Notes: generated from the letters alone by a model not told the origin. Positions 11,493 to 22,587 are shown, counted from the stretch's first letter. The stretch is 64,000 bases of DNA from Symbiodinium natans (GCA_905221605.1 CAJNDS010002654.1:48501-112500); one strand, 5' to 3'. Program-made: numbers and translations.

Positions 11493-12093
11493 CAACTTCA
11501 AAGGAAAGGAAGAGTCTCAGCTATGTGCACCTCCTCTCCATCTCTGCACTCGCCTAAACCTTAAGCCCCAATTCCTAAACCCTACATGCTAAACCCAAAT
11601 TCGGCACGCAGAGGTTTCTATGAGTGTCTGGGACTTCAAAACAAGGCTACAGTCAAAGCCCTAAACCCCAAAAGTCCTGGACCCCAAAAGCCGTAAACCG
11701 TGAAAGCCCTAAGCCCTGGACCGTAAAAACCCCTAAAAACCAAAAAAGCCCAAAATCCGCAAAAAGCCCTTAAAGACGTAAAAACCCCTAAAAACCGCAA
11801 CAGCCTAAATACCCTTAAAACCCTGAACGGCCGAAACAAAAACCTGAAAACCCTAAAAAAACCCCAAACCCCCAAAACCCTAACGCCAAAACCCAGAAGC
11901 CCTAAACCCTAAAGTCCCTACAATCATAAAGACATCAAAGGCCCACTCAAAGCCTAGACCCCCCAAAACAAACCCTAAAACCATAACAGCCCTGAAAGAG
12001 CCCTCGGCTCCCCTTGTAACAGGTGGAAATCTTGTTCTTGAGTCAAGGGCTCAGATGAGACTTTTTCTAAGGCAATACGTTAGTAAACTAGAA
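11493..12093. other. Degenerate A/C-rich telomere-like region
   Basis: Loose CCCTAAAA-type sequence (11640-11995) with many substitutions; reads as decayed array, no gene seen. Confidence 0.5.
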
Positions 12094-12201
12094 TGCTAAA
12101 CCCTAAACCCTGAACCCTGAACCCTGAACCCTGAACCCTAAACCCTAAACCCTAAACCCTACACCCTACACCCTAAACCCTAAACCCTAAACCCTAAACC
12201 C
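12094..12201 (-). repeat. CCCTAAA/CCCTGAA/CCCTACA array
   Basis: Blocks of variants, followed by poly-C at about 12220-12234. Confidence 0.94.
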
Positions 12202-12336
12202 CCATTCATCCCCCATCCCCCCCCCCCCCCCCCCAAAAAAAAAGACCCTTGTCTGGAGAGTGTTTCTTCTTCTTGGGGCTGCAAGCGTCCGTTAGACGCG
12301 CCATGAGTTCTAAATTGCACTTGGAGGTGGAGCGTA

Positions 12337-12704
12337 TTTCGGGTTTAGGGTTGGGTTTGGGGTTTGGGGTTTGGGGTTTGGGGTTTGGGGTTTGGGGTTT
12401 GGGGTTTGGGGTTTGGGGTTTGGGGTTTGGGGTTTGGGGTTTGGGGTTTGGGGTTTGGGGTGTGGGGTTTGGGGTTTGGGGTTTGGGGTTTGGGGTTTGG
12501 GTTTGGGGTTTGGGTTTGGGGTTTGGGGTTTGGGGTTTGGGGTTTGGGGTTTGGGGTTTGGGGTTTGGGGTTTGGGGTTTGGGGTTTGGGGTTTGGGGTT
12601 TGGGGTTTGGGGTTTGGGGTTTGGGGTTTGGGGTTTGGGGTTTGGGGTTTGGGGTTTGGGGTTTGGGGTTTGGGGTTTGGGGTTTGGGGTTTGGGGTTTG
12701 GGGT
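12337..12704 (+). repeat. Homogeneous TTTGGGG array
   Basis: About 52 copies of TTTGGGG with only a few deviations. No other block of this variant is as long. Frames through it are open on both strands but purely repetitive. Confidence 0.96.
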
Positions 12705-12861
12705 AACCATGTTCGGTTCCACCATGCTTGTTTTGTCCTCGCGGCGGATGGGTTGCGATCGGCCTGCTGGGCTCAGGGCTAAGGGGTATGTGAAGAAAAA
12801 GGACATAATGTTGCAGGGAATATCTGCATGCCACACGAACCTTGCGCATGGTCAGTGAAAC

Positions 12862-12887
12862 CAGCCGGTCACAGAAGAGCTTCAAGC
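12862..12887 (-). CDS. Outlying PPR-like fragment, LKLFCDRL
   Basis: 26 nt: acceptor gcaaag, then LKLFCDRL, then a GTTTCA donor. The plus strand of the same island reads [17 protein letters not shown], which also resembles a PPR first half, so strand is unresolved. Confidence 0.22.
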
Positions 12888-13802
12888 CTTTGCGAGCCAG
12901 CTGGATTAAGATGCAACTCCTAGTGTGGCAACTGGGTTTAGGGTTTAGGGTTTAGGGTTTAGGGTTTAGGGTTTAGGGTTTAGGGCTTAAAGTTCTAGGA
13001 GGTTTGGACCCGACGAAGAGGTCACGCGGGCAGCACTAGGCGCTGATTCGGAAGGCCCTCTCATCATGGCGTGCCCTACGGGACTAAAGCCCCGCAGACC
13101 CCTAAAGACGAGAAGCCCTGAAGCCCCAAAGCCCTACAGAGCCCTAAAGCCCCTGAAGCCCTAGAGCCCTAACGCCAAAAAGCCCTAAACCCCTAAGACC
13201 CTGACCCTAAAATCCTAAACCCTAAGCCCCTAAACTCCTAAACTCCTAAACTCCCAAACTCCTAAACTCCTAAGCCCCCCCCCCCCCCCAAACCCTGAAG
13301 GAGGCAGCGACTTTTCAGCTTTCGGCCGGGCGTCTTCTCGCTGGGAATCCGGTACAGGAGAACAAGGGGTGGTAGCCGCAGGTCATCGCGAGGCAGTGAG
13401 GCCTGGTGCTTCACGTTTTTGTTGAGCTCACATGGTCCAAGAACAGGGTTAGGACTTAGGGTTGAGAGTTTCGAGTTTAGGGTTTAGGGTTTAGGCTTAG
13501 GACTTAGGGTTGAGAGTTTGGGGTTTAGGGTTGCTGTTAAGGAAGGTAAACCAAGCCAGCAACATCAAGGAACTTTACCATTTACTTCATCTCCATAAAA
13601 TAGAAGTTCTGACTTACTGTGAGCTCCTTAACGGCCACCCAGAATAGCAAGACTCAGATGTTGCCTGGGATTGGTGGGCTTCGGCCTAAGGGACTGTAGA
13701 GGGCTCACACGGTGGGATTTCGAGCAGAAACCCTAAACCCACTCTGCCCCCCCTCCCCCCCCAACCCCTGGGCCCTTAGGGCCCACAAATAAAGGAGGCC
13801 AC

Positions 13803-14036
13803 TGAGACCCGGTGAAACCCTAAAACCCTAAAACCCCAAAAGACCCGGTGAAACCCTAAAACCCTAAAACCCCAAAACCCTGAAACCCTAAAACCCTAAA
13901 ACCCTAAAACCCTAAAACCCTGAAACCCTAAAACCCTAAAACCCTAAAACCCTTAAACCCTTAAACCCTGAGACCCTAAAACCCTGAAACCCTAAAACCC
14001 TAAAACCCTAAAACCCTAAACCCCTAAACCCTGGTC
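13803..14036 (-). repeat. 8-mer array CCCTAAAA
   Basis: About 28 units of CCCTAAAA with CCCTGAAA and CCCCAAAA variants, the Chlamydomonas-type unit by sequence. Confidence 0.92.
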
Positions 14037-14088
14037 CCCCGGAAGGCGCCTCCTCAGCTGAAACGCCATACCTCTTAGGCTCTCGGTC

Positions 14089-14159
14089 TTGGGGGGGGGG
14101 GGGGGTAGATGTATATAGATAGATAGAAATAGATAGATACATACATAGATAGAACTATG
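14089..14159. repeat. Poly-G and GATA-like microsatellite
   Basis: G run, then degenerate ATAGATAGATA. Confidence 0.8.
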
Positions 14160-14446
14160 TTTGTTTATACGTAGGTATAAACATACAGAGTTCCTAAGCC
14201 CAACCCTGACGGTTAAAAGGCTGGACTTGTATCTGGGCAACTTCCGGAAAACAGAGCTGTTGGTCGTTCCTGAATGGCAAGTACATACAATAGTGCTAGG
14301 ACTCATATCTGCTGATTCCACGGGTCGGCATTACTTTGCTGTTTTCGCCCCAGCCCTTAACCTCTAAAACCCTAAACCCCCAAACCCCTCCAAACCCCTT
14401 TCCACCCCTAACCCCTTAAACCCAAACCTTCAAGTACACCTAACAT

Positions 14447-14551
14447 AGGGGTCGGAATAATTACTCATAGTATTCTCTTATCGTCCCTATATAGATCTTC
14501 TATAATAAGCCCCAAAACCCTATTCTAATTATTAAGGCCCTATATTACACA
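14447..14551 (+). mobile_element. MITE-like family C, copy 2
   Basis: GGGGTCGGAATAATTACTC, then TCTTATCGTCCCTATA, then CTATTCTAATTATTAAGG. Aligns over its length with the copy at 62378. Confidence 0.65.
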
Positions 14552-14562
14552 GCTTGGGAAAT

Positions 14563-14945
14563 AGCCCTAAACCCTCTAAACCCCCTAAACCCCCTAAACC
14601 CTCTAAACCCTCTAAACCCTCTAAACCCTCTAAACCCTCTAAACCCTCTAAACCCCCTAAACCCTCTAAACCCTCTAAACCCTCTAAACCCTCTAAACCC
14701 TCTAAACCCTCTAAACCCTCTAAACCCTCTAATCCCTCTAAACCCTCTAAACCCTCTAAACCCTCTAAACCCTCTAAACCCTCTAAACCCTCTAAACCCT
14801 CTAAACCCTCTAAACCCTAAACCCTAAACCCCAAACCCTAAACCGTAAACCCTAAACCCTAAACCCCAAACCCTAAACCCTAAACCCCAAACCCCAAAAC
14901 CCTAAACCCCTAAACCCCTAAACCCTAAGCCCTAAACCCTAAATG
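14563..14945 (-). repeat. 9-mer array CCCTCTAAA, then CCCTAAA
   Basis: About 27 copies of CCCTCTAAA (14563-14817) grade directly into CCCTAAA/CCCCAAA. Confidence 0.95.
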
Positions 14946-14962
14946 TCTTTCATCCTAGGCAC

Positions 14963-14999
14963 TGCGGCGCAATCTGGCGCCGGTTGTCCACGACCGCAG
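14963..14999 (-). CDS. Outlying PPR-like fragment, CGRGQPAPDCAA
   Basis: 37 nt between a caag acceptor and a GTGCC donor. Reads CGRGQPAPDCAA, continuing VPRMKD if longer. It lies in a CCCTAAA-island-TTTAGGG cassette. Too short to be sure. Confidence 0.25.
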
Positions 15000-15026
15000 C
15001 TTGAGCCTTCGGCATGAGGGCGGGGG

Positions 15027-15345
15027 TAGGGCTTAGGGTTTAGGGTTTAGGGTTTAGGGTTTAGGGTTTAGGGTTTAGGGTTTAGGGTTTAGGGTTTAGG
15101 GTTTAGGGTTTAGGGTTTAGGGTTTAGGGATGAGGGATTAGGGTTTGGGGTTTGGGGTTTAGGGTTTAGGGTTTAGGGATTAGGGATTAGGGTTTGGGGT
15201 TTAGGGTTTAGGGTTCAGGGTTCAGGGTTCAGGGTTCAGGGTTCAGGGTTCAGCGTTGAGGGTTGAGGGTTCAGGATTCGGGGTTTAGGGCTTAGGGTAT
15301 CGGATAGGGTTCAGGGTTCATGGTTTAGGATTTAGGTTGTTGGTT
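15027..15345 (+). repeat. Long TTTAGGG array with variants
   Basis: Perfect units to about 15128, then TTTGGGG, ATTAGGG and a TTCAGGG block. Confidence 0.94.
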
Positions 15346-15812
15346 TAGGGAGCTGCGAGCGCGCGCTTTCACAAGTTAGGCGAAGATAGCCGATGAGACA
15401 ATGGTGAAGTGTGTTGCAGGTTTATAGGGCTTAAAAGGTGACTAAACTGCCAGGTGTTTTCGGGTTGATTATGAGGTTTCCGGAAACTTCTAGTGACCTA
15501 GACTATTGTGAGTCTGCACATCGCATGCGTTTTTTCCCCTCACATTTAGAGCCATCGGCTCATTGGGATGCGGATAGATACTTGGTAGATCAACGACCTG
15601 TTCCCCCAAAAAAACTCGATATTTCTTGTAAACAAGCAACAGGAACTCTGAAGCAGGTCTCGCGGTTTTGGGGTCTGCTGCAGACACCAGAAATAATATC
15701 GAAGAAGCTGAAGTTGTGCACCGTTCTTTCGCGCACGACTTTGCGAAAGCTTTCGACCTCGCATGACCTCGCCCATGGTGGTGAGGAGCCATGATGCAGC
15801 AGTCATCCACCC
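15346..15812. other. Array-free island
   Basis: Holds a 118-codon plus frame (15438-15794) without repeats and without recognisable domain. The minus strand is also open, so coding is unproven. Confidence 0.4.
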
Positions 15813-16323
15813 CAAACCCTAAACCCGAAACCTTAAACCCTGATTTCCTAAACCGCAACCCTGAATCCTGAACCCCAAAGCCCACCCTAAAGCCCTGAAG
15901 CCCCATGCAGCCCTCGAGCACTTGCATGGTGGCCTGGGGTGCAGGGGCCCTAAACCCTAAACCCTAAACCCTAAACCCTAAACCCTAAACCCTAAACCCT
16001 AAACCCTAAACCCTAAACGAAGGCTCTTGGCATGAGGGCAACAACTACTCCAGATGCAGCTCAAAAAAAGGTTATGTATGGGTAGTTATCTAAATTGGGG
16101 TCCCCTTTTGGGGGTCCTTATGAAAAGGGTGCTGTACTATGTACGTAAAAATGTGTATGTATATATGTCATATAATGGGATTAAGAAGAGGGAACCTAAT
16201 CAAGAGAACTACCCGTCTACAAATATGCTTTCAAAGTGTATTCCTCGCTGCAACACTTGCCACTCTGCATGGCGTGCACTTCCTAACCCATGCCTAAACC
16301 CTAAACCCATGCCCGGCCCCCGC

Positions 16324-16518
16324 AAACCCTAAACCCTGAACCCTAAACCCTGAACCCTAAACCCTAAACCCTAAACCCTGAACCCTGAACCCTAAACCCT
16401 AACCCCCTAAACCCTAAACCCTAAACCCTAAACCCTAAACCCTAAACCCTAAACCCTAAACCCTAAACCCTAAACCCTAAACCCTAAACCCTAAACCCTA
16501 AACCCTAAACCCTAAACC
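16324..16518 (-). repeat. CCCTAAA/CCCTGAA array
   Basis: About 28 units. Confidence 0.96.
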
Positions 16519-16524
16519 CAAGAA

Positions 16525-16579
16525 CAGTCTGAGGTAAGCGGCCAGAGGCGAAACTGGCACGTTCGAGCCCGCTCCGGTC
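16525..16579 (-). CDS. Outlying PPR-like fragment
   Basis: Open frame reads TGAGSNVPVSPLAAYLRL after a gagag acceptor. It is bracketed by CCCTAAA (16324-16518) and TTTAGGG repeats like the core exons. Donor not resolved; weak PPR likeness. Confidence 0.28.
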
Positions 16580-16979
16580 CTCTCGGGTTTAGGGGGTTTG
16601 GGGTTTGGGGTTAGGGTTGAGGGTTTAGGGTTTAGGGTTTAGGGTTTAGGGTTTAGGGTTTAGGGCTTGGGGTTCTTAGGGTTTAGGTTTAGGGCTTAGG
16701 GTTTTTGTGTTTACAGTCAAGCCACGATGTACTCAAACGTAACTTCATTCTTTGGGTAAGACATAAGGTGAAGTTGATTCACAAGAGTAGTCGTGGGTCA
16801 TGAGTAAGGTTGCGCTCATTCATTGACAGGATTCCGTTCGTTCTTGGGAACTTCTGAGGATTGAGTTCATTCTGGGCAATACATGGCGTTAAGTTCAGTC
16901 TGAGCAGTACATGAGGTTAAATTCAGTCTTCCGCAGTAAATGGGTGCCATACCAGGCTATGTTCATAGTTGCCGCGTAT

Positions 16980-17092
16980 ATGGGAGGTCCGAAAACAGGG
17001 GTGCCTGTGTTGGGGGTTCGCATATTGAGGATGAGTTTTTTGAGGCTATACTAGGGGTACCCATGTTTTGGAAAATCCCCTATGGCTCACTT
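16980..17092 (+). mobile_element. Family D element, copy 1
   Basis: Starts GGAGGTCCGAAAACAGGGGT and ends CATGTTTTGGAAAATCCCC. Translated, it contains SENRG, as does copy 2. I recall this motif from dinoflagellate predicted proteins, which fits a dispersed repeat. Confidence 0.5.
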
Positions 17093-17380
17093 CATTCTTG
17101 TCTTCCATTAAGAGGCCTTACAGTTCCCCCCCCCCCCCCCCCCCCAAAAGATGGGGGGAACCCTTCGTGCCTAACCAACATACATTCTTTACTCTCTCTC
17201 TCTCTCTATATACACATATGGTCTGACATATATTATAAACCGTCTGTAAATACACTCATGAATACACTCAAATATTCATAGCAATGTACCCACATCTGCA
17301 TTCACTTGCTTCTCGAAAATGTCTACCTTGCTTTGCTCGGAATTCTCCAACACCCAATCGTATTTCGAGGTTCGGGACTT

Positions 17381-17470
17381 AGGGGTTTCCGAAAATAGGG
17401 GACCCTTTCAGGGGATTCTATTCTATTTGGGGTATATAACGGGGTACCCCCCCATTTCTTGGAAATGTCC
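17381..17470 (+). mobile_element. Family D element, copy 2
   Basis: GGGGTTTCCGAAAATAGGGG to CATTTCTTGGAAATGTCC. The middle GGGGATTCTATTCTAT is shared with the reverse copy at 52934. Confidence 0.55.
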
Positions 17471-18423
17471 ATCCGAAAAAAGCTCAAGGGCTGTTTCTCC
17501 ACGGAGTTCGGTGAGCCGCCCGCAGGCAGCGTCTGAGGCACCTATTTTGTTGGCGGAGTTGGGCGAAGCTTGGGGGTTGTTGAGCGGCTTCCTGAATCCT
17601 AAACTCTGAACCCTAAGCGCCCTAAACCCTGAACGCCCTAAACTCCAGCCTAAACCCTAAACCCTAAACCCTGAACCCTGAACCCTGAACCCTAAACCCT
17701 AAACCCTCGAAGCCCTAAACCCTGGCAGAAGGTGGCTTGTGGCGGGGAAGGAGGGAAGGAGGGGCTCGGCTCCATCACTGAACCCGTCGCTCAGCCCGAG
17801 AGATGTATGATGAGTTTTACGTTCGGGCATAGGAGTAGCATAAAGGGTTTAGGGCTTAGGGTATCGGGTTTACGATTTAGGGTTTAGGATTTAGGGTTTA
17901 GGGCTCAGGGTCTTAGGATTTTGGGTTCTAGGCTTTGTTGTTTTTAGGGTTTTAGGGCTTTAGACATTTGGGGTTCTAAGGTTTCGGGTTTCGGGTCCAG
18001 GGCTTCGTAGCGTAGTTGGCCTTGTCCCTGCACTTTGGAGCAACAGTACCACCCCCTCCCAGCTCAAGGCCAGTTGCTGCTTTTGACCGTAGAATCACCT
18101 TAACTCGCCCTCACGCGAATGCAAGCAACAATTGGGGTTTCCTGTTTTCCTTACGAACCCTTTTAGAAACACGTAGGCGACATAAGAATCCTGTAAAGGG
18201 ATTTGTTAGAATGACCTACTCAACCCGAAATCCTAAAACCCACGAACCCTGTCCCTTAGGCTTAAGATAGCCTCAAACACCTTGCAAAACATGGCCTTTT
18301 TGGCCCAAAAAACCTTAAAACAACTAAACCCTAAACCCTAACGCCTAACCCCTGAACCCTAAACCCTAAACCCTAAACCCTACACCCTACACCCTACACC
18401 CTAAACCCCCAAATAACTCTTAC

Positions 18424-18499
18424 AATAAGAGGCCAAGGCACGGTGAAGCATCGGCGCGGCAGCCACCGTGCGGAGGCCCAGCGCCGCGGCGTTGAGGGC
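18424..18499 (-). CDS. Outlying PPR-like exon with GTAAGA donor
   Basis: 76 nt, fully open: ALNAAALGLRTVAAAP then MLHRALASY. Acceptor ttcag and an excellent GTAAGA donor that runs straight into TTTAGGG/TGTAGGG repeats. The acceptor is 4 nt from the end of an inverted-repeat element (18504-18751). The PPR match (NAAALG) is moderate. Confidence 0.36.
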
Positions 18500-18503
18500 C
18501 TGA

Positions 18504-18751
18504 ACTTAGTTGTCCAGTACCTACTTGGAGGTTCATGGTACTTATTCACCAATTATAACCGTACTTATAACCCACTTATAAGCCCCTTAAGTGCCCTAAT
18601 ATGGTTATAAGTATAGTTATAAGTACAGTTATAATTGGTGAATAAGTACCATGAACCTCCAAGTAGAGGGAACTAAAGGTTAGCCTTTGGGATTATAAGG
18701 GGATTATATTGACCCCAAAAAGGTCAAAGGTTACCGACTCTACAACTAAGT
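18504..18751. mobile_element. Outer inverted-repeat element hosting MITE A1
   Basis: ACTTAGTTGT at 18504-18513 and its complement at 18742-18751 flank MITE A1 plus about 75 bp of other sequence, so A1 appears nested in it. Confidence 0.45.
18521..18666. mobile_element. MITE family A, copy 1 (intact)
   Basis: 146 bp. Terminal repeats CTACTTGGAGGTTCATGG at both ends extend inward through GTACTTATTCACCAATTATAA, so the element can fold almost end to end. Best copy of the family. Confidence 0.8.
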
Positions 18752-18760
18752 GAAGCATGT

Positions 18761-18926
18761 TGCTTGGAGGTTCAGGGGTAGCCGTAAGTAGTAAGTAGGG
18801 TTTAGGGTTTAGGGGTTGAGGGTTTAGGGTTTAGGGTTTATAAGGCTATAATTATGGTAGCTAGACTTGTAACCCTATTTCGGGTACTTCTAACCTCACG
18901 TATGACCACCCATGAACCTCCAAGTA
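18761..18926. mobile_element. MITE family A, copy 2, telomeric block inside
   Basis: Ends TGCTTGGAGGTTCA and CATGAACCTCCAAGTA. A TTTAGGG block of about 45 bp (about 18798-18842) lies where copy 3 has unrelated sequence; the flanking internal parts of copies 2 and 3 align. Confidence 0.7.
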
Positions 18927-19154
18927 GGGGCTCACGGGAAAATGTACCTCAGCTCCCTACGTCCAAGATTTTTTCTTATGACAGGTGTCCGCTATCTTTC
19001 GAACGGTGAAAACGCGAAACCTTGGGGTAGCTACGTGGTCACTTGGTATGGGCCCTCCAATAAGCACCTTATATATCAAGGGAGGCTATACTTCAGAACC
19101 CTTGAAGAAGGCAAGGGACTATGAAGCGACCCTACTCGACCATACAACTCCCCT

Positions 19155-19250
19155 TAAACCCAAACCCAAAACCCAAAACCCAAAACCCAAACCCTAAACC
19201 CTAAACCCTAAACCCTAAACCCTAAAACCTTAAAACCCCAAAACCCTAAA
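19155..19250 (-). repeat. CCCAAAA and CCCTAAA array
   Basis: CCCAAAA units first, then CCCTAAA. Confidence 0.92.
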
Positions 19251-19279
19251 CCGGGGCTATCGGGGCTTGGGGCCAGAGC

Positions 19280-19332
19280 CGTGCTCCTCCCAAGCGGCTT
19301 TGTCGAAGGTCAGCACGTTTGCCTGGAGCTTC
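19280..19332 (-). CDS. Outlying PPR-like exon, QANVLTFDKAAWEEHG
   Basis: About 53 nt. Acceptor tggccag after a sense CCCTAAA-like tract; GC donor tentative. After 1 nt reads KLQANVLTFDKAAWEEHG, a plausible first half. CCCTAAA/CCCAAAA arrays lie on the left (19155-19250). Confidence 0.4.
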
Positions 19333-20243
19333 CTGGCCAAAAGGCGGGTTTAGCGTTTAGGGTCCGCCCCGAAACGGGGGACGGGGGGGGGGGGGTAGGG
19401 GGGGGTACCGGGCAGCTTTTCCATGGAGGGCCAGGCCACCCACACCGCATAAACTCACGGACCATAGGCGGTTTCGCACAGGACATAGGGGTCCTTTGGG
19501 AAATAACCCACCCAGCCCCCTCCCCCCTCTGGGTCCTGGTGCTACCCGCCCCCCCCAACGTTTCACAGAGGCTCAAGCAAATCAACTTTTGGCATCCTTT
19601 GAGCTGACGAGCGCGTTTAAACCATTCAACTATGCTCCAGCGGGGTCGGCGGCTTGAGCCGGAGGCTCTTAAATTTAGGGTTTGGGGTTTAGGGTTTAGG
19701 CTTAGAATTTAGGGTAAGTTAGATCCCCGCGCAGGATATGAGGATTCCAACAAGGAAGCCTCGAGCGTTGTCAATCCGAATGTTGGTTTCTGCCGTTTTG
19801 GGATTTTGGGTTGAGAGGGTCCAGAGCCTAGGGCTCAGAGTTTCGGGTTGGGAGAGTTTTTCGGGTCTAATGAATTGACAAGGGTATAGGACCGAGGATT
19901 TTAATTGGGATTTGGGGTGTGGCGACTTGGATGCGAGAAGTCCTGGGCTGGAGGGGGCAGGGGCAGGTTTGCGTCCGGGTCATGGGGCTACAGACGGCGA
20001 GGCCCGAAAACAGCTGAACACCCAACTCCCTACACCCCCAAAGCCCTACAACCCTAAATCCTCAAACCCGAGGCCCAAAAAGGCACCCTAAACCCTGAGC
20101 TGCGAAAGGGGGTTGAACCTTCTGAAAGGGGTTTCCTCCGAGGACCCGGAAATGAGAACAACCCGCTAGACACGCGGTCGGACTAAGAGCGGAGTGTTTC
20201 GGGTTTAGGGTTTAAGGTTTAGGGTTTAGCCTAGCTTTTTACA

Positions 20244-20327
20244 GTGTGTAGGTCACTCCTGCATAGGCTGGTCCCATCGGAGGAAACCTATGTCAGAGGG
20301 CCCGAATGAGAAGAGTGACCTACACAT
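20244..20327. mobile_element. Short inverted-repeat element K
   Basis: TGTGTAGGTCACT and AGTGACCTACACA flank about 57 bp with GGTCCCATCGGAGGAAACC. Confidence 0.5.
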
Positions 20328-20357
20328 GGGCCAAACTACAAGCTCTAGCCTTGGTGA

Positions 20358-20446
20358 TTTGGGTTTAGGGTTTAGGGTTTAGGGTTTAGGGTTTAGGGTT
20401 TAGGGTTTAGGGTTTAGGGTTTAGGGTTTAGGGTTTAGGGTTTAGA
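20358..20446 (+). repeat. TTTAGGG array
   Basis: About 12 perfect units. Confidence 0.96.
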
Positions 20447-20679
20447 ACCTTCTGAAACTGACCATATGTACGTGTACAATGTGAGACACTGAGGCACTAT
20501 GCTGGTGCCAAGAGCGAGTGCCTATGGTCCGTTGACGCATTCCTTCGACTAGCACCGCAACGCATGCAAAGAAGTCTGAAGCACCAGAGAAGGGTGGGAG
20601 GTGCGCAGCGCGGCCCACCCAGTCATGTATCCGAGACGTGGCTTACCGCTGGGGAAGGTTCACAGCAAAAACAACATGT

Positions 20680-20790
20680 GTATATATATATATATATATA
20701 TATGTATACATCTATATACACATATATATATATACACGTATATATATATACATATATATATATATATGAATACATATATATATATGAGGA
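20680..20790. repeat. TA / TACA microsatellite
   Basis: About 110 bp of TATATA with TACACG and TGAATA interruptions. Confidence 0.92.
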
Positions 20791-20980
20791 AAGTTGGGAT
20801 ATGGATAAGATGAAGTGACATTGTTGCAATGAGCCATCTTAACAACAAGGAGGTGACCCACAGCTGCCATCAAGAAACAAGCCGAAATCTGCAAAGTCAT
20901 TGCAGCTCCCCTCATTAAGCGCATCAGTCCAGAAAGGCTTGAACTTAAACCCCAACCCCCTACCAACTCCCAAGCAACCT

Positions 20981-21086
20981 GGGGGTTTACGAAAAGATGG
21001 ACCCCCCAATATAGATCACTAACTAGTAGGAAACCCTTATGAAAACAAGGACCCCAATAAGGTCCCCCAAATTTCGGAAACCCCAC
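20981..21086 (+). mobile_element. Family D element, copy 5
   Basis: GGGGGTTTACGAAAAGATGG at the left and AAATTTCGGAAACCCC at the right form degenerate inverted ends. Confidence 0.55.
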
Positions 21087-21183
21087 CTGGTGTCCAGCGC
21101 CGCCGCCAGGCGCAGGGCCTTCGCCCAGGCCCCACGCAGTTGGCATGCGCCAAGGGCCGCCTGGGCACGATTCAAGCTCAGGG

Positions 21184-21292
21184 TCGGGACAAAAGAGTAA
21201 CCTGGAATACAAAGGGTGCCCTTTTTAGTTGAAAAGGGCTTATAGGGAACCTGATCCCAAAGAAGGGAATAAGGGCCTACTCTTGGTCCTAG
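21184..21292 (+). mobile_element. MITE-like family E, copy 4
   Basis: GAGTAACCTGGAATACAAAG, GTGCCCTTTTTAGTTG, ending GGGCCTACTCTTGGTCC. Confidence 0.65.
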
Positions 21293-21547
21293 GCTTCACC
21301 AAAGGGTAGCGCTAACTTTGAACTGAGGAAGCTACAATCACGTTGCCTCGTATAGCCGTTCGCAAATGTGCGAGACAAGTGTCCCCAAGTGTCTCTTATC
21401 CTGGGCTTTGTACAGACCTCGTAGAGGCCACTAGGCTTGAAACGTCGAGCATGGGGCATCTGAGTCATGTTGCCCTTACTTTCTGCAGGCCCTTGTGCGG
21501 GTCAAGGGTGCTCCTCGGCGTCCTCAAGTTCAAGACATCTTGGAGGC

Positions 21548-21935
21548 CTAGACCCTAAACCCTAAACCCCTAAACCCCTAAACCCCTAAACCCCTAAACC
21601 CCTAAACCCCTAAACCCCTAAACCCCTAAACCCCTAAACCCCTAAACCCCTAAACCCCGAAACCCCTAAACCCCTAAACCCCTACACCCCTAAACCCCTA
21701 AACCCCTACACCCCTAAACCCCTAAACCCCTAAACCCCTAAACCCCTAAACCCCTAAACCCTGAACCCCTGAACCCCTGAACCCCTAACCCCTAAACCCC
21801 TAAACCCTAAACCCTAAACCCTAAACCCTAAACCCTAAACCCTAAACCCTAAACCCTAAACCCTAAACCCTAAACCCCTAAACCCCTGAACCCCTGAACC
21901 CCTGAACCCTCAACCCTAGACCCTAAACCCTAACA
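21548..21935 (-). repeat. Long 8-mer CCCCTAAA array with 7-mer core
   Basis: About 27 copies of CCCCTAAA, a 7-mer CCCTAAA block (21804-21876), then CCCCTGAA. Longest 8-mer block in the window. Confidence 0.95.
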
Positions 21936-22165
21936 GGGAACTCCAGGAGTCGACCGTGGGCAAGGTTGAGCGAGATGTTGAACCCTGGGAGCCCCTTCCC
22001 TCCTCTCCTAAACCCTAAACCCTAAACCCTAAACCCTAAACCCTACACCCTAAACCCTAAACCCTAAACCCGTCACGCATGTCCAGAGCCAGCCCTAAGC
22101 CCCAAGCACCCAATGCCACAAACCCCAAGCCCGATAGTTTTGTGTTTTCAAGACAAGGGATACAT

Positions 22166-22261
22166 GCTAAACCCTAAACCCTAAACCCTAAACCCTAAAC
22201 CCTAAACCCTAAACCCTAAACCCTAAACCCTAAACCCTAAACCCTAAACCCTAAACCCTAA
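22166..22261 (-). repeat. CCCTAAA array
   Basis: About 13 perfect units. Confidence 0.96.
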
Positions 22262-22399
22262 AAACAAAGTTCAGTACCTTCAAAGGCGTTGAAACGCCTA
22301 GCGGCCCCTCTTAGAGGCCCTTAAAGCCCTTCCAAGCCCCCCAGGTTCTAAGGGTTCGGAGTTCGGGGAGTTTAGGGCCTAAGGACAAAGGTGTAGGGT

Positions 22400-22491
22400 T
22401 TGGGGTTTAAGTTTAAGGGTTTGGGGGTTTAGGGTTTAGGGTTTGGGGTTTGGGGTTTGGGGTTTGGGGTTTGGGGTTTGGGGTTTAGGGT

Positions 22492-22530
<39 letters not shown>

Positions 22531-22560
22531 GGTTTAGGGTTTAGGGTTTAGGGTCTAGGG
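22400..22560 (+). repeat. TTTGGGG/TTGAGGG/TTTAGGG array
   Basis: Six to seven copies of each variant in blocks. Confidence 0.93.
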
Positions 22561-22587
22561 CACCCCCAGCTCCTGGACTCCTTGGGC

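Larger units (their letters stand above)
16700..17590. other. Unique region with two family D elements
   Basis: Contains elements at 16980 and 17381, poly-C at about 17127-17145, and repeated TACATGAGGTTAA-like words at 16850-16925 (ACATGGCGTTAAGTTCAGTC, ACATGAGGTTAAATTCAGTC). No gene recognised. Confidence 0.45.

Noticed and set aside
12780-12858. Plus-strand PPR-like peptide [17 protein letters not shown]
   Set aside because: Attractive, but isolated on the plus strand with no convincing splice partner; the minus strand fits the neighbouring pattern. Left unresolved.
12249-12885. Long open frames on both strands (Gly-Val/Trp-Gly-Leu-Gly or Pro-Lys-Pro-Gln repeats)
   Set aside because: They are translations of the TTTGGGG array; a stop-free repeat is open in several frames at once.
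19600-19665. tRNA-like 5' half on the minus strand (GGAGCATAGTTGAATGGTTTA)
   Set aside because: An A-box-like word is present but there is no T-arm or anticodon stem that closes.
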